Shown piece after piece: positions 56,738 through 64,000 of a DNA stretch of 64,000 nt; within the stretch, counting starts at the first letter, position 1; every line of letters begins with the position of its first letter. Origin of the DNA: Phocoena phocoena (lineage: Eukaryota; Chordata; Mammalia; Artiodactyla; Phocoenidae); contig NC_089230.1 in the NCBI RefSeq assembly GCF_963924675.1, positions 70,361,223-70,425,222 of the forward strand, in the 5' to 3' direction. The notes under the pieces are model-generated. The model did no database searches, had not been told where the DNA came from, and saw nothing but the letters and a program-made list of their open reading frames with translations. A program made the translations under genes and the position numbers.

Positions 56738-56822
56738 TCACAGCAGTGTGACTATGGACAAGTCACTTCATCTTATTAATCCTGTTTCACTGCCCATAAA
56801 ATGGGACAGTCTGTTTAACTGC
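56738..56822 (+). mobile_element. MIR SINE fragment
   Basis: 'ccacttcacagcagtgtgac', 'tatggacaagtcacttcatc' and 'tgcccataaaatgggacagt' match the MIR centre. Confidence 0.65.
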
Positions 56823-57099
56823 AAAACTTGAGCTCCTTTCATCATATCATGCTGCTTCCCATTATAAGACATGACCTTTGCCCTTGGATAGCTAAAAACA
56901 GAAAAACAAATAATTAAAATACAATCTAAACACCTCATGGAAGGCTTGGCCCAGGTTTCCAGGGAAACATCACTGGTTTAAGATTTAGAAACAACATAAA
57001 CCAATGTCTACCTCAGTCTCTGATACAGAACAGATACTATGGAATAACAATATCCTGACCACTTAAGTTCAGCTGGATCAAAGCTGCCCACTTAGTCAC

Positions 57100-57205
57100 C
57101 CTTCTGGGAGCCCCTACAGATACCAAAATCCACAGATGCTCAAATCCCTCATATAAAGTGACCATAGCACAATGAATACGGTTGGCCCTCCAGACATCTC
57201 AGCAT
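57100..57205 (+). mobile_element. Tigger/MER2-like DNA transposon, internally deleted
   Basis: 'agataccaaaatccacagat', 'gctcaaatccctcatataaa' and, after a short gap, 'ggttggccctccag' are the two ends of a common TcMar-Tigger-type element with its middle missing. Confidence 0.55.
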
Positions 57206-57330
57206 AGATGATGCGAAAATAAATCTTAACTCCACTACTCACTAGTTACTTGACTGCAGCTTCTCATCTACACAGTTGAGTTTATAATACATACCTCACA
57301 GGGTCAGAGTGAGAATAAAATATGATAGTG
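57205..57330 (+). mobile_element. MIR SINE fragment
   Basis: 'ctccactactcactagttac', 'ttgactgcagcttctcatct' and 'cacagggtcagagtgagaat' fit a plus-strand MIR. Confidence 0.5.
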
Positions 57331-57439
57331 TATCCATTCAAAAACATTCCACAAATAATTATCAGGTAACCATTCTTAAGGAGTCTTAAGTGAATGCTCA
57401 TAGCAGAGCACAATATACTGCTCTATAAATAGCAGTCAA

Positions 57440-58585
57440 TAGAAATAGAATTCTGATAGCCAGAAGGATGCTCAACTGTAGAAAATCAGAAGGGAGACAT
57501 TCTAAACCCCTCGTCTACAACAAAATGCTGTGCCTATGGTCCCTTATAGTCTTTATTACACAATTTTGTGGCCACGGGCACTCTCATAAATATTATTTCA
57601 AAGTATTTTAGTTCTAGAGGACTCCAAGGATAATTTATATCAACCCATAATAAAAAGCTCCCACTGATATATATACTTTTAATGCCTCCTATGTATATCA
57701 TTTCTTTAAACTTAAGAAAAAAGAATAGCATTTAGTTCCAAAACATATTCTCCCAAGTTGGATGATACTACTTATTACCTATGCATGGTTTTAGGCATAT
57801 CAACCTAAACTGCATTTTACAGAATTTCTTCTGGCTGAGCGTCTGTTTTTCTCATTCTACACTGAGTAAGTTATCAGGTCTAATTTTGAAATATGAGAGC
57901 TATTATCCAAAATGCACCGGTATTTCCAGGTGCGCTTTATGGAAGTGTAGAACTACTTCTCAGAAGCATAAAACAGTTGTTGAAAAATGCTTTAAAGTGC
58001 CAACAAGTTAGAAGTCTTATGAGTTGAGCAGGGTCAGGCTCAGAGGAGTTGAACCCCGAGGTCCATTTGCCCCAGCCCTTACAGTCATGATGGGCCTCAT
58101 GTTCAGACCTCTGAGAGCTTACAGTCAAAAGGGAACATAATACATTCTATTTTGAGGGTTAAAAGCTCTACTTTACTTCATGTAAACATTTAAAATATAC
58201 CACACGATTTTAACTCCATTTGGCACTTTATTGGTTTATACACTGCAAGTCTCAAAAGTAGCCCAGGCTCCCTCAAATTCAGAGAAGACCTGGAGGAGAA
58301 GAAAGAGCTTCAGGCAGCCTTTATATTCTAACACATTTGATCGGCAGAGCTTCAAGTGGAAACATCAGTGATCTTCTCTAGTGATCAGACTTTTGGAAAA
58401 CTCATATAACTGTAAGTCATGAGACTGATTTACGGCAAAATCCTAATTCAGTGATTTACTATTAGAAGTACAGTATACTGCTTACGCACAGGTAATCAGT
58501 GCATTTATACGAAGGACAGGAAAGATGTTAGGAAAGCCTACTTAGGGAACCCGTCATGAGGAGAAAGCAGTTTGCTGATTTTGTA
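57440..58585. other. No gene recognised; unique sequence
   Basis: No gene or confident repeat is seen. Frames are under 80 codons. Confidence 0.4.
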
Positions 58586-58589
58586 GCTT

Positions 58590-58900
58590 TTATTTCTTTA
58601 ACCAGCATTTACTGAATACCTAAAATGTTCTGGGTTACATGCCAGGTGCTGTTCAGAAAAAATAAAATAAGACAATTGTTTTGATTCATGGAGCATTTAT
58701 ACTATGTCAAATATTTTGCAAAAATGATCTCAGTATCTCATTTAATTATTACAAAATTGTGAAATGTTACAAGGCCCGCTTTAGCAAATGAGAAAGTTGA
58801 GGCTCAGAGAAATAAACCTGCACAATTACACAGCAGTAAGTAGCAGGACTAGGAATCAAATCCAGATCTATTTTTCTGCCAAACTCTATCTCTTTCCATC
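58590..58900 (-). mobile_element. MIR-type SINE sequence, minus strand
   Basis: 'cagcatttactgaataccta' at the left, then 'tttaattattacaaaattgt', 'aatgagaaagttgaggctca', 'cacaattacacagcagtaag' and 'gaatcaaatccagatctatt' are a reversed MIR. The left part may be a second, overlapping copy. Confidence 0.7.
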
Positions 58901-58930
58901 ACATCATGCTGCTTTTATTTTATTTATTTT

Positions 58931-59132
58931 TATTTTTTTGCGGTACGCAGGCCTCTCACTGTTGTGGCCTCTCCCGCCACGGAGCACAGGCTCCAGATGC
59001 GCAGGCTCAGCGGCCATGGCTCACGGGCCTAGCCGCTCCGCGGCATGTGGAATCTTCCCGGACTGGGGCACGAACCCATGTCCCCTGCATCAGCAGGCGG
59101 ACTCTCAACCACTGCGCTTCCAGGGAAGCCCC
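58931..59132 (-). mobile_element. Cetacean-type CHR SINE, minus strand
   Basis: T run, then 'gcggtacgcaggcctctcac', the GC-rich body and 'ctgcgcttccagggaagccc'. On the minus strand the head has a 'ggaagcgcagtggttgagag' A-box region. It is the third copy of the young cetacean form in the window. It inserted directly beside a reversed MIR. Confidence 0.9.
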
Positions 59133-59139
59133 ATCCATC

Positions 59140-60560
59140 TCTCTTCTGATATTACCCATCTAACCATGCATATTGTCTACCTTTTCCATTAGATCCTTTG
59201 ATGTATTAGCAATAGATATTTTAAATTTCCTGTCTGATAGTCCCAATACCTGTGTTATATCTGAGTCTAGTCTATTAATTTCTTTGTCTCTTGAAATTGT
59301 GTTATATTTTTTCTTGCTTCCTTGTATGCCTTACATCTTGTGCAGTAGAGACCAAGGTAAATAGATTTTATGTATGAAAATATTCATACCACTTCTTCTG
59401 TTAGGACTTTAGTGTGGGGGAGGGGAGTTTGACTCAATCTAGTCAGAAATTTAAATGGATCGGGGGATGCTGATGCTAAGGTTACTCTCAGTGCACCATA
59501 CATTTCAAATTCCCATAGAATTACTTTGTGCTTATTGTAGTGGTTGGTTTGTCAGAGGGTTTTCCTCAGTATCCGAGGAAAAAAAAGTTTTCCTCAGCTT
59601 TAGGTCTTTGTTCCTATGCCTCAGACAGGTGTCCCTGCACTGTCCAGCCCCTCTTCCAGCAGTAGACTGCTATCAGCTATTGCTTAAAGATTCTTAGTCT
59701 CTGTTTTGGGAAGAGGAGGTGGGATGTTTACTGTGTTGCTCTGATTAAGCTTTAGTTTTAAGCAGGAATTATGTCCCTGGGTTGTACTGGTGGGGCCCTC
59801 TTGTGATCCTGCCCTGTCCCCAACTGTAGAAGACCTCTAATGGTCTAGGACCAGGAGTGTTCTTGTACCTCCCTCAGAGGTAGAGAAGATTTCTCGGTTC
59901 CCTACCACCAGCTTCCATGTGTCTTCACCAATACCCTAAGTGCCACAGGGGTCACTGCCCTTCCCCCAGTAGCTTAGGACTTTTGTTTCTTAGGGAAAAA
60001 ATAGGAGAGAAGGACGCAGGCTGGTCTTCTTGACCTTCTTACTGTGGATGCTCTCCCCCTCTCCCAGATCCTAGGATGGCTTTCTTGGTACTCTCATCCT
60101 ACCTTCACTGGTTTTGGTGAGCACCCCTTGAGATCTGTGGAGAAGAGCCTGAAAATGGCACTATTTCTCCTTGTGTCTGCCACTTGCAGGCATTCTATAT
60201 TTTCATGCTGGCCCCTATTTGGCCTTAAGCAATTTGTGAAAGTTTTTAGCAGAATTTTTCCTACCAGTTTGTGTGGCGTCTGGTAGCACCAGCCCCAGGT
60301 AAGCCCTAATTGCTCCTGTTTTGTCTCTCCTTGGAGGTACCTGTGCTTCCTAAGATTTTGGATTAGTTGGTTGCCCTGTGATCTCAACTTTCTGACGGTT
60401 TCATGAAAAATCATGATTTTTCAGATTATCTGGCTTTTTGTTATTGTCATTGTTTCTGTTATAAGTTTGAGAGTGATGCTCTTTCCAGTTTTCTACACAC
60501 TAAGTAGCATGAAAATTTCAAAAATCATCTCAGATTACTATGAAACATCAGGATGTCTGT
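59140..60560. mobile_element. Possible old L1 5' region (tentative)
   Basis: 'tgtctgatagtcccaatacc', 'tgtgttatatctgagtctag' and 'tttgtctcttgaaattgtgt' followed by 'cttgtatgcctta' resemble a sequence often found in the 5' part of old mammalian L1 elements. Beyond about 59400 the match is vague. Orientation is not determined. Frames of 80-112 codons here have no domain. Confidence 0.3.
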
Positions 60561-61225
60561 TTCTGGCTTTCTTGCACTTACTCTTACTTCTGGTTCCATA
60601 TCCAACTTTGGCACCTTTGGTTTTACAGTCCGTTGGTCCCATCTCCCAGCTTGATGGGCTCAGCATTCATGCATGGGTTTATTCACTTCCTTGGTTTCTA
60701 TGTACCATCTTCCTCTGGTCTTATGCGAGAACTCCTGATTTCAGCACTTAGTTCTTATGTGCCCACCTCTGGGGACACAGTGGCAGGATGGCATCTCCTA
60801 CAGCAATTCCTTTCCCAAACTTGGGGCAAGGAGTTGAACAATAAGGTAAAACCTTCCTAAAGTGCCTTGAACATTTTTTGCAAAAGTTTTAATTTAAACT
60901 AATATTTGATAAACTGTATCAGACATCTCTAATGATTCACCTAATATCTTAACTCTTATTTTTACTTCACCCATTGCCATAGCAGTCAGCTTTGGTAAGT
61001 GCAACTGACAGCACTTTTTCTCCACTGCACCATATATCTCCTATTTTTTGCCCATTATATTGATAAAATGGAAAGAAAATAAAAATATTTACCTACAGTT
61101 CCTCTCTTCCAACAAATCAAACTTTCAATTTTTCTGTGTCTCCACATAACCCTTGTTCATATATATACAATAATTTTAGGCAGTTGATTTAAGTTTGCAT
61201 TCTGGTAGCGATTTTGTTTCTGAAG
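60560..61225. other. No gene recognised
   Basis: Unique AT-rich sequence with no confident repeat or gene. Confidence 0.35.
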
Positions 61226-61402
61226 TTTACTTATTTGTTTTGCTTAATATGACATTATAATAATCTGTTCATGTTGCTAAATAGTCACTGTACTTTTCAT
61301 TTAACAGGTGAATACTATTCTATGATAATTGTGTACCCTAATTTAATTACATGCCTCCGTTTAAGGTTTTTCTCAGAAATTTCAGTAATAAATATTGCCC
61401 TT

Positions 61403-63075
61403 GCAACCACCAATCTACTCTTTGTTTCTATGAGTTTGGCTTAGATTCCACATACAAGTGAGATCATACAGTATTTGTCCTTCTCTGACTTATTTCTCTT
61501 AGCATAAGCCCTCAAGGTATACACACATTGTCACAAATGACAGGATTTCCTTTTTTTATAGGCTGAATAATATTCCAGTATGTGCATGTATGTGTGTGTG
61601 TATATGTATGTGATATGTATATATATATATATCACATCCTCTTTATCCTTTCCTCTGCTGACACTTAAGATTGTTTCCATGTCTTGGCTATTACGAATAT
61701 CCTACAATGAACACGGAAGTGCAAATATCTCTCTGAGGTACTGATTTCATTTCCTTTGGATATACCCTCAGAAGTGGGATTGTTGTATCATATGGTAGTT
61801 CTATTTTTAATTTTTTGAGGACCCTCCATACTGTTTTCCACAGTGGCTGCATCAATTTATATTCCCAAAAATGGTGCACAAGGGTTCCCTTTTCTCCATA
61901 TCCCCTCCAACACTTAACTTTCTGATAAGAGCCATTCTAATAGATGTGAGGCGATATCTCATTGTGATTTTGATTTGCATTTCCCTGATGATTAGTGATG
62001 TTGAGCACCTTTTCATTTACTTGTTAAACATTTGTATTCTTTGCGAAAATGTCTGTTTAGGTTCTTTGTCCATTTTTATTTGGATTATTTGGAGGTTTTT
62101 TTGGTACTGAATTGTATGAGTTCCTTATATGTTTTGTATATTAACTCCTTATTATTTATATGGTTCGTAAATGTTTTCTACCATTACATAGGTTGCCTTT
62201 TCATTTTGTTGACTGTTTCTTTTGCTATGCAGAAACTTTTTAGTTTGATGTAATGCCACTCATTTTTGCTGTTGTTGCTTGTGCTTTTTGTGTCATATCC
62301 AAAAAATCATTGCCAAGATCAATGTTGAGGAATTTTTCCAATGTTTTTTTCTAGTAGTTTTATGGTTTCAGGTATTGCATTTAAGCCTTTAATTCGAGTT
62401 ATTTTTTGTGAGTAGTGTAAGATAGGGGTCCGATTTCTTTTTTTTTTTTTTTGCAAGTGAATATCCAGTTTTCTCAACACCATTTGCTAAAGAGACTAAT
62501 TTCTCCATTGGATATTCTTGGCTCTCTTGTCAAATATTAGTTGATTGTTTATGTGAGGGTTTATTTCTGGGCTCTTGATTTTGTTCCATTTGTCTGTATG
62601 CCTGTTTTTGCCACTACTATACTGTTTTGAATACTATAGCTCTGTAATATAGTTTGAAATCAGGAAATGTGATGCCTCCAGCTATGTTCTTCTTTCTCAA
62701 GATTGCTTTGGCTCTTTGGGGTCTTTTACGGTTCCATACAAATTTTAGGATAGTTTTTTTCTCTTTCTGTGAAAAATGCCATTGGAATTTTGATGGAGAT
62801 TGCATTGAATCTATAGATGGCTTTGGGTATTGTGGACATTTTAGCAATATTAATTCTTCCAATCCATAAACATGGGATATCTTCCCATTTATTTGCATCT
62901 TCTTCAGTTTCTTTCATCACAGTCTTATAGTTTTCAGCACACAGATCTTTCACCTCCTTTGTTAAATTTATTCTTAAGTATTTTCTTGTTTTTGATGCTA
63001 TGCAAGTGAGATAGTTTTCATTACTTCTTTTTCAGACAGTTCGTTGTTACCATACAGAAATGCCACTGATTTTTG
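61403..63075 (-). mobile_element. L1 ORF2 fragment, minus strand (about 1.7 kb)
   Basis: Read on the minus strand this is L1 ORF2 from just after the catalytic region to near the C-terminus. The frames at 62617-62953 encode '[11 protein letters not shown]', '[10 protein letters not shown]' and '[18 protein letters not shown]', the same thumb region as in copies A and B. The frame at 61691-61879 encodes '[16 protein letters not shown]' and '[18 protein letters not shown]'. Multiple frameshifts show age. A TG/TA microsatellite at 61585-61635 interrupts the C-terminal end. Confidence 0.8.
61585..61635 (+). repeat. (TG)n(TA)n microsatellite
   Basis: Interrupted TG units followed by seven TA units. 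Confidence 0.9.
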
Positions 63076-63077
63076 TA

Positions 63078-63705
63078 CGGCTTCTTTCACTTGGCATAAT
63101 GTTTTTAAGGTTCATTCATGTTGTAGCATATATCAATACTTCATTCCTTTTTATGGTCAAATAACATTCCATTATATGGATATACCATATTTTATTTATC
63201 TATTCATCAGTTGATGAATATTTGGGTTGTTTTCACCTTTTGGCTATTATCAATAATGCTGCTATAAACATTCATATGCAAGTTTCTGGATGGGCACATG
63301 TTTTCATTTCTCTTGGGTATATATCTAGGAGTGGAATTGCTGGGTCATGTGGTAACTCTATGTTTACTCATTTAAGGAACTGCCAGACTATTTTCCAAAA
63401 TGGCTGCATACTATTTTACATTCCCACTAGCAGTGTATGAGTATATCTGACTTCTTTATTCTAGCCATCCTAGTAGGTGTGAAATGGTATCTCGTGTTTT
63501 TGATTTGCATTTCCCTCATGGCCGATGATATCCAGCACTGTTTCTTGTGCTTATTGGCCATTTATATAACTTCTTTGGAGAAATGTCTATTCAGATTATT
63601 TGCTCAGTTTTTAATTGGGTTATTTGTCTTTTTGTTACTGAGTAGTAAGAGTTCTTTACCTATTCTAGATACAAGCCCCTTATCAGATATGTGATTTGCT
63701 AAACA
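63078..63705 (-). mobile_element. Second, older L1 ORF2 3' fragment, minus strand
   Basis: The sequence restarts at the ORF2 C-terminal end: 'cttctttcacttggcataat', 'catatggatataccatattt'-like text at about 63170-63195, 'attgctgggtcatgtggtaa', 'ttccaaaatggctgcatact' and 'gatttgcatttccctcatgg', the complement of the same part of ORF2 seen at 61403-62000. It is therefore a separate element abutting the first. Confidence 0.75.
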
Positions 63706-63904
63706 TGTACAGCATTTTATTTGCATGTTTTGGTAACTCTCTACATGATCACAGTCTTCTTTTAGACACATTTCCTGCATTCAAGTTAACGTCAAAATGC
63801 TTTATAATTAAATCCTTCAAATTAAATGCATTGGGTACACATTCAGTATCATGCCTTCCCTCATCAACATTTCTATTAGATTCACAATACTGTATGCACC
63901 AACA

Positions 63905-64000
63905 CATGGAGGTGTTGTATAGTAGTGGTTTTGCAGGGGAGAGGGAGAGCTCTAGAGGTAGACAGCCTGGGTTCTAACACTGCCTCCACCACTTACTAGC
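63905..64000 (+). mobile_element. MIR SINE, cut by the window end
   Basis: 'tagtagtggttttgcagggg', 'ctctagaggtagacagcctg', 'ggttctaacactgcctccac' and 'cacttactagc' are the 5' half of a plus-strand MIR that continues beyond the window. Confidence 0.75.

Noticed and set aside
1..64000. CRISPR arrays, bacterial operons, phage or plasmid features
   Set aside because: The dense mammalian SINE, LINE, MIR and LTR content identifies a mammalian nuclear genome, and no regularly spaced repeat array is present.

Overview
This window is repeat-dense mammalian nuclear DNA with no intact gene that I can support. The organism is most likely a cetacean (whale or dolphin). Three tRNA-derived SINEs (about 4577-4783, 46022-46230 and 58931-59132, all minus strand) carry the long GC-rich CHR-type body I associate with whales and dolphins. 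Shorter, older CHR-type SINEs of the whale/hippo/ruminant group lie at 10396-10549, 26265-26446 and 32890-33045. Every longer open reading frame is either inside a LINE, an LTR element or an L2, or is unrecognised and of near-chance length. The window is therefore best read as intergenic or deep-intronic sequence.

Layout. 0-12 kb: an old L1 3' end, two MER20 elements in opposite orientation, several MIRs, LTR relics, a CHR SINE with a perfect 15-bp target-site duplication (TSD), and simple repeats. 12.6-14.1 kb: an internally deleted L1 (copy C). 17.3-18.5 kb: a solo LTR followed by an L2 3' end. 20.7-24.0 kb: an L1 with TSDs (copy A). 24-33 kb: MIRs, LTR and hAT relics, and an L2 split by a nested L1. 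33.1-34.9 kb: rearranged older L1 material. 35-47 kb: mostly unique sequence with scattered MIR and LTR remnants and one young SINE. 47.3-52.0 kb: an L1 with TSDs and a complete-looking 5'UTR (copy B). 52.0-55.3 kb: a decayed ERVL-type (class III) endogenous retroviral mosaic. 55.4-64 kb: L2, MIR, Tigger-like and CHR SINE copies, ending in minus-strand L1 fragments.

The most interesting signal is the relationship between L1 copies A and B. They are independent insertions with different perfect TSDs, yet they share the same in-frame ORF1-to-ORF2 deletion junction and the same premature stop early in ORF1. This suggests a defective, non-autonomous L1 source lineage mobilised in trans. Copy A also lacks 1,372 bp of 5'UTR that copy B retains. 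The missing block starts GCAAGA, ends in a pyrimidine tract plus ACAG, and fits a GC-AG intron. Copy A therefore looks like a retrotransposed spliced L1 RNA. These conclusions come from comparing the two copies by eye and from recalled L1 family structure; no alignment or database search was run.
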